From: Sunxiuqinia dokdonensis
GTDB taxonomy: Bacteria > Bacteroidota > Bacteroidia > Bacteroidales > Prolixibacteraceae
Direction of reading: 5' to 3'
DNA length: 32,318 nucleotides
Assembly: GCF_001270965.1 (NCBI RefSeq)
Contig: NZ_LGIA01000041.1
Coordinates: 1-32,318 of the forward strand
The translations under genes were made by a program, and so were the position numbers. Shown here piece by piece: positions 1 through 7,629 of this stretch (within the stretch, counting starts at the first letter, position 1; the number at the start of each line of letters is the position of its first letter). The notes under the pieces were generated by a model that was not told the DNA's origin, did no database searches, and saw nothing but the letters and a program-made list of their open reading frames with translations.

Positions 1-1026
1 AGGGATATTAGAATTTTTCAGGGCGATAAGGTACGCAAAGGACAAACACTTGCCATTCTCGAACACCCTGATTATATTAAGCTACAGGAAGATTTTGCTG
101 ATTTGGCCAGTCGGCTCGAATTTCTGGAAATGGAGTACGAACGCCAGAAAGAACTTTTCGAGAACAATGTAGGTGCAGGCAGGGAGTTCCAGCAGGTTAA
201 GTCGGAATATAATTCGGCCAAAGCGAAGTACCAGGGATTGAAGGCCCGCCTGCAACTCCTGCATCTTTCACCCGAAAAAGTAAAAGAAGGAGAAGTTTCT
301 AACAGCGTACCCATTGTAGCACCCATCAATGGCTATGTGAATGAAATAAATGTAAAAGTAGGCACCTATGCCGGGGCACAGGACATGCTTTTTGAAATTA
401 CCGACAACAGCAAAATCCACGCCGATTTTCTGGTGTATGAAAATGATGTTCACTTGCTGGAAAAAGGTCAAAAGATTCATTTTACCGTGGCCAATATTCC
501 CGGTAAGGAGCTCATGGCCACCATATTCGCCATCGGGCAGGAATTTGAAGCCAACTCCAGGGCTGTACATGTGCATGCCAGCTTGAATGAACCCATGCCG
601 GGGCTTATTCCGGGTATGTACATCTCTGGGCACATCCATACCGATGAAAATTATACCCGTACATTACCCAACGATGCTATTGTTACAGAAGGAACTAAAT
701 CCTATATCTTTATTTTGGATGAATCGCTTGAAGCTGAAGAACACGAGGGGCATGAACATGAAGCAGTAGCAGAAAACGAAGAAGGACACGACCATGAGGC
801 TGAGGAAAACCATGAGGAACATGATGGCGAAGCAGGACATGACGACGAAAATGGAGGTCATGTTATGGCTTTCCGCATGATAGAGGTAATAACCGGAAAA
901 CAAGATGAGGGATACACCGAGATTAAATTGCTCAATCCCTTACCCGATGATACGAAAATAGTAATGAATGCAGCCTATTATTTATTGGCAGATTTAGGAA
1001 AAGAAGAAACTGAACACGAACATTAA
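1..1026 (+). CDS. Efflux RND periplasmic adaptor (CusB/CzcB-like), 5' end outside window
   Basis: This is the membrane-fusion subunit of a heavy-metal RND efflux system; it links an inner-membrane pump to an outer-membrane channel. The reading frame is open from base 1, so the signal peptide and first domains lie upstream and 341 residues are visible. The visible part starts in the lipoyl half-motif (GDKVRKGQTLAIL), passes through an alpha-hairpin rich in Glu/Lys/Gln (about 20-95), returns to the lipoyl and beta-barrel domains, and ends in a membrane-proximal domain. An acidic His-rich insert at nt 727-873 has about ten His among Glu/Asp, which suggests periplasmic metal binding or sensing. 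The matching pump and channel genes are probably upstream. A PII gene follows after 12 bases. Family is confident; metal specificity cannot be read. Confidence 0.9.
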   Translation, partial: RDIRIFQGDKVRKGQTLAILEHPDYIKLQEDFADLASRLEFLEMEYERQKELFENNVGAGREFQQVKSEYNSAKAKYQGLKARLQLLHLSPEKVKEGEVSNSVPIVAPINGYVNEINVKVGTYAGAQDMLFEITDNSKIHADFLVYENDVHLLEKGQKIHFTVANIPGKELMATIFAIGQEFEANSRAVHVHASLNEPMPGLIPGMYISGHIHTDENYTRTLPNDAIVTEGTKSYIFILDESLEAEEHEGHEHEAVAENEEGHDHEAEENHEEHDGEAGHDDENGGHVMAFRMIEVITGKQDEGYTEIKLLNPLPDDTKIVMNAAYYLLADLGKEETEHEH

Positions 1027-1038
1027 AAAATTAACACG

Positions 1039-1371
1039 ATGAAAGAAATTAAAGCATTTATAAGACCCAATAAAGTAGATGACATCGTGCATCATTTAAA
1101 AGATGCAGGGTTTGAGAACATGACCATTTCAATGGCTGAAGGAACAGGGAAATTTCAGGATGAAGAAGCTTTTGTATCGCAAAAGTTCTCAATAACCGAT
1201 AGTGAAATAGCAAAGCTTGAACTTGTTGCAAAAAAAGAAAAAGTTGATGCTATTGTGAAAATAATCTGCGAGTATGGCTGTACACTAAATCCGGGCGATG
1301 GGTTTATCTATGTTTCCGATGTTGAAAAAGTGTACCGGGTGAAAACGGGATTGAAAAACGGCGAAGAATAA
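1039..1371 (+). CDS. PII-like signalling protein of the metal-efflux-associated type (PII-NG)
   Basis: A 110-residue protein with the PII (GlnB/GlnK) fold: N-terminal MKEIKAFIRPNKVDDIV, a B-loop-like NPGDGFIYVSDVEKVYRV and the usual length. The T-loop region (about 36-55) is divergent and lacks the Tyr modified by uridylylation in GlnB. A group of PII proteins encoded beside heavy-metal RND pumps and cation ATPases (PII-NG) is established in the literature, and this gene sits exactly there, between an RND adaptor (12 bp upstream) and a P1B ATPase. A role as nucleotide- or metal-responsive modulator of efflux is inference. A transcription-terminator-like hairpin follows the stop codon. Confidence 0.85.
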   Translation: MKEIKAFIRPNKVDDIVHHLKDAGFENMTISMAEGTGKFQDEEAFVSQKFSITDSEIAKLELVAKKEKVDAIVKIICEYGCTLNPGDGFIYVSDVEKVYRVKTGLKNGEE

Positions 1372-1385
1372 TCGCCGGATGAAGG

Positions 1386-1422
1386 GCAGGTTGCTATGAA
1401 ATGAATAGTGACCTGCTGTTTT
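1386..1422 (+). terminator. Terminator-like stem-loop after the PII gene
   Basis: Arms GCAGGT (1386-1391) and ACCTGC (1411-1416), with a further inner CTAT/ATAG pairing separated by a TG/TG internal loop, are followed by TGTTTT. It lies 15 bases after the stop codon and before the ATPase gene, so it probably ends or attenuates transcription from the adaptor-PII operon. Strength is modest because the T-run is short. Confidence 0.45.
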
Positions 1423-1434
1423 AATGATTATCGG

Positions 1435-1448
1435 TTTATCTGGATAAA
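1435..1448. promoter_or_regulatory. Palindrome before the P1B ATPase, candidate operator
   Basis: TTTATC-TG-GATAAA is an inverted repeat with perfect 6-base arms, ending 17 bases before the ATPase start codon. Its position fits a repressor or activator site controlling the ATPase, but AT-rich palindromes of this size arise by chance. Confidence 0.3.
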
Positions 1449-1465
1449 TTTTTAAAATCAATGGT

Positions 1466-3547
1466 ATGAAAAAATATAAATTAAAAAACCTGGACTGTGC
1501 TTCATGTGCGGCAAAGGTTGAAGAAGGCGTCAGCAAACTGGAAGTAGTAAAATTTGTGAGCGTTAATTTTGCCACTGCTTCAATGACAATAGATACTGAT
1601 GACCTGGAAAAAGTAAAAAGCAAAATAAAAGAGATAGAACCCGAAGTTGAAATTGAAGATAATAAGAATGAAAAAACAATTGTTTCGTCAAGTGAACTTG
1701 CTGAAAACAAATGGACAATTATTAAAGCAATTTCAGGTATCCTGCTCTTAGTGGCAGGCCTGATTTTTGAAGAGGAGCTTCACAATACGCCTTTTCATCT
1801 TGCCGAATATGCGGTATTCGTGACGGGCTACCTTATCGTGGGCTGGAATGTTCTTGCATCGGCTGTTAAAAACATCGTCCGGGGACAGGTTTTTAACGAG
1901 CAATTTTTAATGTCGGTTGCAACCCTGGGCGCCTTCGCAATACATGAAATGCCCGAAGCAATTGCTGTTATGTTATTTTACGTAGTTGGCGAACTGTTCC
2001 AGGATATCGCTGTAAACCGTTCCCGCGGGTCAATAAAATCGCTTCTTGAAATTAAACCCGATTATGCCAATCTGAAAGATGGCGGGGATATAATAAAAGT
2101 TTCACCGGAAGATGTGAATCTTGGAGACGAAATAATAGTTAGGGCTGGTGAAAAAGTTCCGTTGGACGGACTGGTAATTGACGGGAATTCCTTTGTGGAT
2201 ACCTCAGCGCTTACAGGGGAAAGTGTACCGCGTAAAATAAATCCAAACGATGAAGTATTAGCGGGCATGATAAATCAATCCGGTTTAATTACGGTTAAAG
2301 TCTCCAGGCTTTTTGAGGATTCTTCTATTTCAAAAATTCTTGAGATGGTTGAAAATGCCACATCCAAAAAAGCTGAGACCGAAAAATTCATCACCACGTT
2401 TGCCAAATATTATACGCCCGTAGTGGTTTTTGGAGCCCTTTTGATTGCCGTTGTACCTCCGCTTTTACTAAGCGGCGCAACTTTTAGCGATTGGATTTAC
2501 CGGGCATTGGTAGTTCTGGTTATTTCCTGTCCCTGCGCACTGGTAATCAGCATTCCGCTTGGCTACTTCGGAGGAATAGGCGGGGCTTCCCGCAAGGGCA
2601 TTTTAGTGAAGGGTTCCAACTTTTTAGATGCACTTACCCAGGTTAAAACTGTGGTGTTTGATAAAACAGGCACACTTACAAAAGGAGAGTTCAAGGTAAC
2701 AGAAATAGTTACCTCGAATGGCTTTTCAAAGGAAGAAATATCAGAATACGCGGCGTATGCCGAATATAATTCCAATCACCCGATTGCAAAATCTATACTC
2801 GAATCACATAAGTTGGATATTGACAATTCGAGAATCGGGAAAGTGGAAGAGATATCCGGGCATGGGGTTAAAGCGTACATAGATAACAAAGAAATTTTTG
2901 TTGGAAATGACAAGCTTCTTCATAAAGAAAATATAGTGCATGACAAATGTGAAATTGAAGGAACGGTTGTGCATGTTGTGGTTGACAGGAAGTATGCTGG
3001 CTACATTGTTATATCAGATAGTTTGAAAGAGGATTCCATTGAAGCCATCGGACGTTTAAACAAAAAAGGTACAAAAACGGTAATGCTCACGGGCGACAGC
3101 AAGTATGCCGCGGGTATTTTTGCACGGAGGCTGGGTATTAAAGAATATTATGCCGAATTGCTTCCTGAAAACAAAGTTGAACATATTGAAAAAATGCTGA
3201 ACAAGAACAGCAAAGTTGCTTTTGTGGGCGATGGCATAAATGATGCCCCTGTACTTGCCCGTGCCGATGTGGGAATTGCTATGGGCGCACTCGGTTCCGA
3301 TGCGGCAATTGAAACCGCCGATGTGGTATTGATGACCGATTCGCCTTCGAAAGTCGCCGTTGCAATGGATGTTGCCAGAAAAACCAGAAATATTGTGTGG
3401 CAAAATATCATTTTTGCTTTGGGGGTTAAAGCAGCCTTTATTGTACTGGGAATTTTTGGGATTGCCAGCATGTGGGAAGCCGTTTTCGGCGATATGGGCG
3501 TTGCTTTGATTGCTGTTTTCAATGCCATGAGAGTGATGAGAAATTAA
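1466..3547 (+). CDS. Heavy-metal P1B-type ATPase, Zn/Cd/Pb class
   Basis: A 693-residue inner-membrane pump that exports a divalent soft metal from the cytoplasm using ATP. The N-terminal HMA domain carries DCASC (Cys11, Cys14). The transmembrane metal site CPC is at about 355-357, the phosphorylated Asp in DKTGTLT at 399, and the hinge GDGINDAP at 588-595. The last helices contain a Lys (LGVKAAF) and an Asp (FGDMGVAL), the residues that distinguish the Zn2+/Cd2+/Pb2+ subgroup (P1B-2) from Cu+ pumps; the Asp before CxxC in the HMA domain is also typical of that subgroup. Length and motif order are normal, so it looks intact. An ATG at 1461 is out of frame. It would hand metal to the periplasm for the RND systems. 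Confidence 0.95.
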   Translation: MKKYKLKNLDCASCAAKVEEGVSKLEVVKFVSVNFATASMTIDTDDLEKVKSKIKEIEPEVEIEDNKNEKTIVSSSELAENKWTIIKAISGILLLVAGLIFEEELHNTPFHLAEYAVFVTGYLIVGWNVLASAVKNIVRGQVFNEQFLMSVATLGAFAIHEMPEAIAVMLFYVVGELFQDIAVNRSRGSIKSLLEIKPDYANLKDGGDIIKVSPEDVNLGDEIIVRAGEKVPLDGLVIDGNSFVDTSALTGESVPRKINPNDEVLAGMINQSGLITVKVSRLFEDSSISKILEMVENATSKKAETEKFITTFAKYYTPVVVFGALLIAVVPPLLLSGATFSDWIYRALVVLVISCPCALVISIPLGYFGGIGGASRKGILVKGSNFLDALTQVKTVVFDKTGTLTKGEFKVTEIVTSNGFSKEEISEYAAYAEYNSNHPIAKSILESHKLDIDNSRIGKVEEISGHGVKAYIDNKEIFVGNDKLLHKENIVHDKCEIEGTVVHVVVDRKYAGYIVISDSLKEDSIEAIGRLNKKGTKTVMLTGDSKYAAGIFARRLGIKEYYAELLPENKVEHIEKMLNKNSKVAFVGDGINDAPVLARADVGIAMGALGSDAAIETADVVLMTDSPSKVAVAMDVARKTRNIVWQNIIFALGVKAAFIVLGIFGIASMWEAVFGDMGVALIAVFNAMRVMRN

Positions 3548-3578
3548 CTGAAAATTAAACAAATAAGTATACTTTCAA

Positions 3579-3588
3579 TTGATATCAA
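3579..3588. promoter_or_regulatory. TTGATATCAA palindrome before hydE
   Basis: A perfect 10-bp palindrome 10 bases upstream of the hydE-like start codon, within a 51-bp intergenic gap. It could be an operator or chance in AT-rich DNA. Confidence 0.2.
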
Positions 3589-3598
3589 GCTATTAAAG

Positions 3599-4705
3599 AT
3601 GAACACTTCCATAAAAAACATATTACAAAACAATGATTTCTCTAAAGATGATATAATTGAACTATTATATACAAGTCAATCCGAAGCAAAATTATTATAT
3701 CAAAAGGCGAAAGAAGTAAAATCATGTCAAGTAGGAGATAAAGTGTTTTTAAGAGGTTTGATAGAATTCTCAAATTTGTGTGTAAAAGATTGTTTTTATT
3801 GTGGGATAAGAAAAAGTAATAAAAACGTTGAAAGGTATTTTTTGTCAGATGATGAAATTATTCAGGCAGCGAAATTTGCTTTTGACGAGAATTATGGTTC
3901 AATTGTATTGCAGTCGGGTGAGCTTAAATCAAAGGAGTTTATTACCAGGATTGATGGGTTGATACAACGAATTCGTAAACTTACCGGAGAAAATTTTGGA
4001 ATTACTTTGTCCTGTGGAGAACAAAATGAATCAACCTATTCAAGATGGTTCGAAAGTGGCGCAAACCGATATCTTCTCAGGATTGAAACCTCGAATAAAG
4101 AGCTGTATAAACAGATTCATCCAAATAATTCTTTACATAGTTTTCAAAAACGAATAGAATCTCTCCGGGTATTAAAAAATATAGGTTACCAGGTTGGTAC
4201 CGGGGTTATGGTTGGGCTACCCGGGCAAACCTTAAGCCATATTGCAGATGATATTCTGTTTATGAAAGCTTTGGATATCGATATGTGTGGTATTGGCCCC
4301 TATATCGAGCACAAAGAAACACCACTCTTTGAACAACGTAGTACACTAATGCCTTTAAATGCCCGATTTGAGCTAACTTTAAAAGTGTTGGCAATAATAA
4401 GGATTATGATGAAAGACATAAATATTGCCGCATCAACGGCGCTGCAATCAATAGATAAATTAGGCAGGGAAAAAGCCATTCAGGTAGCGGCAAATGTTTT
4501 TATGCCAAATATAACCCCGCAATCATACCGGAAAAATTACAATTTATATGATAATAAACCCTGTATTGCCGAAAGCCCGGTTGAATGTCAAAGTTGTACG
4601 GTAGCCAGAATAAACCTGGCAAATGGCAAAGTTGCTTTTGGAGAAGCAGGTGACGCTAAGCATTATTTACATAGAATGAATCGGAGAAATGAAATTTTAA
4701 TATAA
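3599..4705 (+). CDS. hydE: HydE-like radical SAM protein ([FeFe]-hydrogenase H-cluster maturase family)
   Basis: A 368-residue radical SAM enzyme. The [4Fe-4S]/SAM motif is CVKDCFYC (Cys61, Cys65, Cys68) in the setting RGLIEFSN-L-CVKDC, as in HydE. Near the C-terminus Cys322, Cys330 and Cys333 have the C-x7-C-x2-C spacing of HydE's second, auxiliary cluster site. HydE acts with HydG and HydF to build the hydrogenase active site in the cytoplasm. Neither partner and no hydrogenase is in this window, so this copy is an orphan among metal genes. It lies in a clearly AT-rich block and overlaps the next gene by one base (TAATG), which suggests translational coupling. The relative PylB is less likely because of the auxiliary Cys triad. 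Confidence 0.85.
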   Translation: MNTSIKNILQNNDFSKDDIIELLYTSQSEAKLLYQKAKEVKSCQVGDKVFLRGLIEFSNLCVKDCFYCGIRKSNKNVERYFLSDDEIIQAAKFAFDENYGSIVLQSGELKSKEFITRIDGLIQRIRKLTGENFGITLSCGEQNESTYSRWFESGANRYLLRIETSNKELYKQIHPNNSLHSFQKRIESLRVLKNIGYQVGTGVMVGLPGQTLSHIADDILFMKALDIDMCGIGPYIEHKETPLFEQRSTLMPLNARFELTLKVLAIIRIMMKDINIAASTALQSIDKLGREKAIQVAANVFMPNITPQSYRKNYNLYDNKPCIAESPVECQSCTVARINLANGKVAFGEAGDAKHYLHRMNRRNEILI

Positions 4706-5094
4706 TGAATTTTCGCATGTTAAAAAAAATGATTCATATTACATTTGCCGTGTTTTTCACCTTAACTATCACAGGGGTGACCATACAGGAGAACTTTTGT
4801 AACAGCAAACTACTTTCAATTTATTTTGATAAAACCTCTGAAAAATGTTGTGATACTCCTTGTTCCGGTTGCCATACAAAGGTTATTTCATTTAAAATAG
4901 TCGATACCTTTTTTAATGCCTCAAAAAAAATTAGCAATAAAGTAAAGCCAATCATTAACTGCCCATTTTTAACATGTGGTAATGAGAATTTCATCTTAAA
5001 TATAAACCGACAAAAAATTCATAACCATTTAAATACATTTTCAACACCTAAGTTTGCTTTAAACAGGGCACAACTACAGGTGTTTTTGTGCTGA
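4705..5094 (+). CDS. Small Cys-rich membrane/exported protein, HYC_CC_PP-like
   Basis: A 129-residue protein with an N-terminal hydrophobic segment (about 10-28, HITFAVFFTLTITGV), then ENFC, KCCDTPCSGCH and later Cys residues. The order (hydrophobic helix, aromatic-Cys, LLSIYF-type strand, CC with GC) resembles the Bacteroidota HYC_CC_PP family of unknown function, although His-Tyr-Cys is replaced by Asn-Phe-Cys and the PP motif is not obvious. The cysteines are probably periplasmic and could bind metal. It starts inside the hydE stop codon, so the two are likely co-translated, a pairing not explained by known HydE biology. Confidence 0.6.
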   Translation: MNFRMLKKMIHITFAVFFTLTITGVTIQENFCNSKLLSIYFDKTSEKCCDTPCSGCHTKVISFKIVDTFFNASKKISNKVKPIINCPFLTCGNENFILNINRQKIHNHLNTFSTPKFALNRAQLQVFLC

Positions 5095-5165
5095 GATAGT
5101 ATTTAATTCCTCCCAAAAGCAAAATATTAAAATAACAATTTAGGTTTCAATTAAATATTATCAAT

Positions 5166-5747
5166 ATGAAAACATATAATTTTAAAATAATAATAGCAGC
5201 ATTTTTTGCTGTAATGGGGCTAACTGTAAGCGCACAAAAATGTGGGGTTTACAAAACCTATGAAGATTACACAAATGGCAAAATGGAAGTTTCAATTAAC
5301 TGTGCAACAAAAGACGGAAAAATAAAACCAAACAATTTTTTCAAAAAAGATTACGTAACAGTAATTAAAAATGGTGAAAAAACTGATTTGAATAAGGACG
5401 AAATATTTGGTTATCAACTTTGCAATGGAGAATTTTTCCGTTTTTTTAATAATGACCGCTTAACTTTGGCAGATAAAAGTGGTTTATGGATTTACACCAG
5501 AGAAGAAGTAGTATCTCATTCTCCATTTACAGGCACAAAAAAAAGAACAAAATACTATTTTAGCAAAGACGGAAGTGGGGAAATTAAAAGCCTGACATTT
5601 AGCAACCTTAAGGATGTTATTCCCGCTGACGACCCACTTTATTCTGAAATGGAATTGTTGTTTAGTTCAAATTCAGCCTTACATGCATACAACCAGTCAA
5701 GTGGTTCATATAAAATCAATTCCTTTCTGAATAGCAAAGGATTGTAA
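5166..5747 (+). CDS. Exported protein of unknown function
   Basis: A 193-residue protein that I do not recognise. It has a clear signal peptide (KIIIAAFFAVMGLTVSAQ, cleavage after about residue 23) and then a Lys/Asn-rich, mainly beta-looking mature region with four Cys, two near the mature N-terminus and INC and LCN further on. It lies 71 bp after the Cys-rich protein and before a GNRA-loop hairpin, in the same AT-rich block. Probably periplasmic or outer-membrane associated; any metal role is guilt by association only. Confidence 0.65.
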   Translation: MKTYNFKIIIAAFFAVMGLTVSAQKCGVYKTYEDYTNGKMEVSINCATKDGKIKPNNFFKKDYVTVIKNGEKTDLNKDEIFGYQLCNGEFFRFFNNDRLTLADKSGLWIYTREEVVSHSPFTGTKKRTKYYFSKDGSGEIKSLTFSNLKDVIPADDPLYSEMELLFSSNSALHAYNQSSGSYKINSFLNSKGL

Positions 5748-5774
5748 CAGATTTAGATGCTTTTTTTGAAGGCA

Positions 5775-5790
5775 GGCAAGGCAACTTGCC
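5775..5790 (+). terminator. Hairpin with GCAA tetraloop
   Basis: GGCAAG-GCAA-CTTGCC: six perfect base pairs closed by a GNRA-type loop, 27 bases after the stop of the exported protein. There is no T-run after it, so it may be a processing or weak terminator element rather than a classical intrinsic terminator. Confidence 0.4.
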
Positions 5791-5859
5791 CGCTTTCAGA
5801 AAAGCGAAATCAAACAAAAAATTCGCATACAATAATTTAAAATTTATAAAAAAAGCAAA

Positions 5860-6360
5860 ATGAACAAGATATTAAATGTAATCAAAGCAACATTCCTGAT
5901 TATTAGTTTATCAATTGCAAATATTTATGCACAAGAAACCGAAAAAGTAGTAGGAACAGTCGGTGGTGAAAAATTAGGTGACGACGGAATTGTAATATGT
6001 GTTTTGGGAACACAGGCTTGCATGCCGGTTCAGATAGACAAAAACATGACTGTTAAATACAACGGGGAGGAAACAAAATTGACAGATTTACCTTTTGCCC
6101 TCTATATAGAAGCTGAACTTAATGATAATAATAAAATCACTACAATTAAAATTGATGAAAGAAAAACCGTAATCTGTTTTGTTGAGCATAAAGAAGGTGA
6201 TAACGAGAAATTGACGACTTTGTTAAACGGAATTAAAGGTGTTGAAGATTTTAAGTTATATCGTAAATCGAACCAGGTACTAATTGAATACAATCCAAAA
6301 CAAATTGCGTATAGCGAATTGGAGGCAAAAGTTAAAAATGCAGGATTTATATTGGAATAA
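5860..6360 (+). CDS. Exported protein with a C-terminal HMA-like fold lacking CxxC
   Basis: A 166-residue protein with a signal peptide (FLIISLSIANIYAQ, cleaved near residue 24). The first half has two Cys (VICVLGTQACMP) around residues 47-55. The second half, from about residue 105 (KTVICFVEH) to the end (KNAGFILE), follows the beta-alpha-beta-beta-alpha-beta pattern of heavy-metal-associated domains, including the ISYSELEAKVKNAGF-like last helix, but has no CxxC; one Cys sits in the first strand. It may be a periplasmic chaperone-like protein or a scaffold that has lost classical binding. It is followed after 17 bases by a lipoprotein gene. Confidence 0.6.
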   Translation: MNKILNVIKATFLIISLSIANIYAQETEKVVGTVGGEKLGDDGIVICVLGTQACMPVQIDKNMTVKYNGEETKLTDLPFALYIEAELNDNNKITTIKIDERKTVICFVEHKEGDNEKLTTLLNGIKGVEDFKLYRKSNQVLIEYNPKQIAYSELEAKVKNAGFILE

Positions 6361-6377
6361 AATAGGAGGATAGAAAA

Positions 6378-7007
6378 ATGAAACGAAATAAATTAAATAC
6401 CGGTATGAAAAATATAAAAGTCATTTTTTTTATGGCAGCAGTAATTGGATTTCTTTTTTATTCATGTAATAAGGAAGAAGAAGCACCCTTGCCCAATACA
6501 TTAGCCTCCAGTGTCATCGGAAAATACACAGGCACTCTAAAGAGTACAGCCACTAATCAATCCAGTCCGGCAACACTAAATGTAACGCTAATAAACGATA
6601 GCTTAGTTAGTATGCATTGTTTGTCCTACAATTTTGATTCAACCTTTACAATGCAACTATACCAAAACTATGACAGCATTATGGTGTGTCATACCGGACA
6701 AGAATTTTACAATGAATATGGACACAACAGGAATAATTACGATTTTTGCACAAACCGCCAATCCGGTTGGGAAAATAATGCCTGGATGAACGATGGCAAT
6801 TGCTGGGGAAATATGAATCAAGGTTGGGGCAACAGCAATTGGGCAGGAACTGACCAATGGAACGCCTGGACCAATCACATGAATACCCAACACAATCAAA
6901 ATGACAATCATTTTGGGGGATTTAATCCAAAAATGAATTCATGTATTTTCAAATTTACAATTCAGAACAATTCCAATTATTTTGAAGTATTTGAAGGAGT
7001 CAAGTAA
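6378..7007 (+). CDS. Trp/Asn-rich lipoprotein of unknown function
   Basis: A 209-residue lipoprotein. The lipobox FLFYSC puts the lipidated Cys at residue 30 (residue 21 if translation starts at the internal ATG at 6405). AGGAGG at 6364-6369 lies at a good distance from 6378 and supports the longer form. After a short acidic linker comes a beta-type segment, then a low-complexity stretch (about 120-185) unusually rich in Trp, Asn, His, Gly and Met (e.g. NCWGNMNQGWGNSNWAG), which could bind soft metals. I know no family for it. The downstream Spy-like protein also has a Trp/Asn/Cys-rich tail. Confidence 0.65.
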   Translation: MKRNKLNTGMKNIKVIFFMAAVIGFLFYSCNKEEEAPLPNTLASSVIGKYTGTLKSTATNQSSPATLNVTLINDSLVSMHCLSYNFDSTFTMQLYQNYDSIMVCHTGQEFYNEYGHNRNNYDFCTNRQSGWENNAWMNDGNCWGNMNQGWGNSNWAGTDQWNAWTNHMNTQHNQNDNHFGGFNPKMNSCIFKFTIQNNSNYFEVFEGVK

Positions 7008-7133
7008 TTAAAGATGTGGGTAGTACAGCAATTGAAGTTGTAAAGATAAATCCCGTAAGGTTATTAAACATTTTTAGGTAAATTTGGGGTATAAAAGCAC
7101 TGAATAATATTTGTCTCATAAATATTTGTAGGA

Positions 7134-7547
7134 ATGGATAATAAAGAAATTGAACAAAAACTCGAATCGAAAAACGTCAAACCAACAGCCATGCGCACCC
7201 TGGTTTATAAAACACTTGCGGAAACCGGGAAAGCGCTGAGCCTGGCGGATTTGGAGCAACGATTTGAAAAAGTGGAGCGTTCAACCATTTTCAGGGCGCT
7301 TAAAACATTCGAGGAAAATTTCATTGTCCACCCTGTTGATGATGGTTCAGGCTCGGTTAAATATGCCGTTTGCGATGATGAATGTACCTGTAATATACAT
7401 GACCTGCACGTTCATTTTTATTGTACCCGTTGCGGCAGAACACGTTGCATGAAAGAACTTCCAATTCCCAACATTAAACTGCCTGAAGGCTACACCTACG
7501 ATAATGCGCAATTCATCATTAACGGGGTGTGCCCGCGCTGCGATTAA
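7134..7547 (+). CDS. Fur-family metal-dependent repressor
   Basis: A 137-residue transcription factor. A winged helix covers about 1-80, with the recognition helix in KVERSTIFRALKTFEE. The dimerisation domain holds HDLHVHFYCTRCGRTRCM and a terminal CPRCD; the two CxxC pairs are the structural Zn site usual in Fur, Zur and PerR proteins. Additional cysteines in the wing (CDDECTCNIHD) are unusual and could change sensing. It is the only clear DNA-binding regulator in the metal island. An inverted repeat starts 5 bases after its stop, ahead of the Spy-like gene, and is a candidate target. Whether it senses Zn, Fe or another metal cannot be decided. Confidence 0.9.
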   Translation: MDNKEIEQKLESKNVKPTAMRTLVYKTLAETGKALSLADLEQRFEKVERSTIFRALKTFEENFIVHPVDDGSGSVKYAVCDDECTCNIHDLHVHFYCTRCGRTRCMKELPIPNIKLPEGYTYDNAQFIINGVCPRCD

Positions 7548-7551
7548 ACTT

Positions 7552-7566
7552 TGCAATAGTGTTGCA
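7552..7566. promoter_or_regulatory. Inverted repeat TGCAA-N5-TTGCA, candidate Fur-family operator
   Basis: Perfect 5-base arms with a 5-base spacer (TAGTG), between the fur-like gene and the Spy-like gene and about 13 bases upstream of a TAnnTTTG box at 7579. The placement suits repression of the downstream genes. The size and symmetry are plausible for a Fur-type dimer, but no second copy was found upstream of the regulator itself. Confidence 0.4.
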
Positions 7567-7578
7567 CTAACTTATTGG

Positions 7579-7586
7579 TAATTTTG
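7579..7586 (+). promoter_or_regulatory. Putative Bacteroidota -7 box
   Basis: TAATTTTG matches the Bacteroides -7 consensus TAnnTTTG exactly and lies 43 bases before the Spy-like start codon. The upstream TTTG at 7550 is further away than usual, so the -33 element is doubtful. Confidence 0.4.
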
Positions 7587-7629
7587 ATGTTGAAATTATT
7601 AGAATGTCTAACATTAAAAATTATTAATT

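Noticed and set aside
3599-4705. Biotin synthase or PylB
   Set aside because: The C-terminal Cys triad spacing and RGLIEFSN context fit HydE; no biotin or pyrrolysine gene is nearby.
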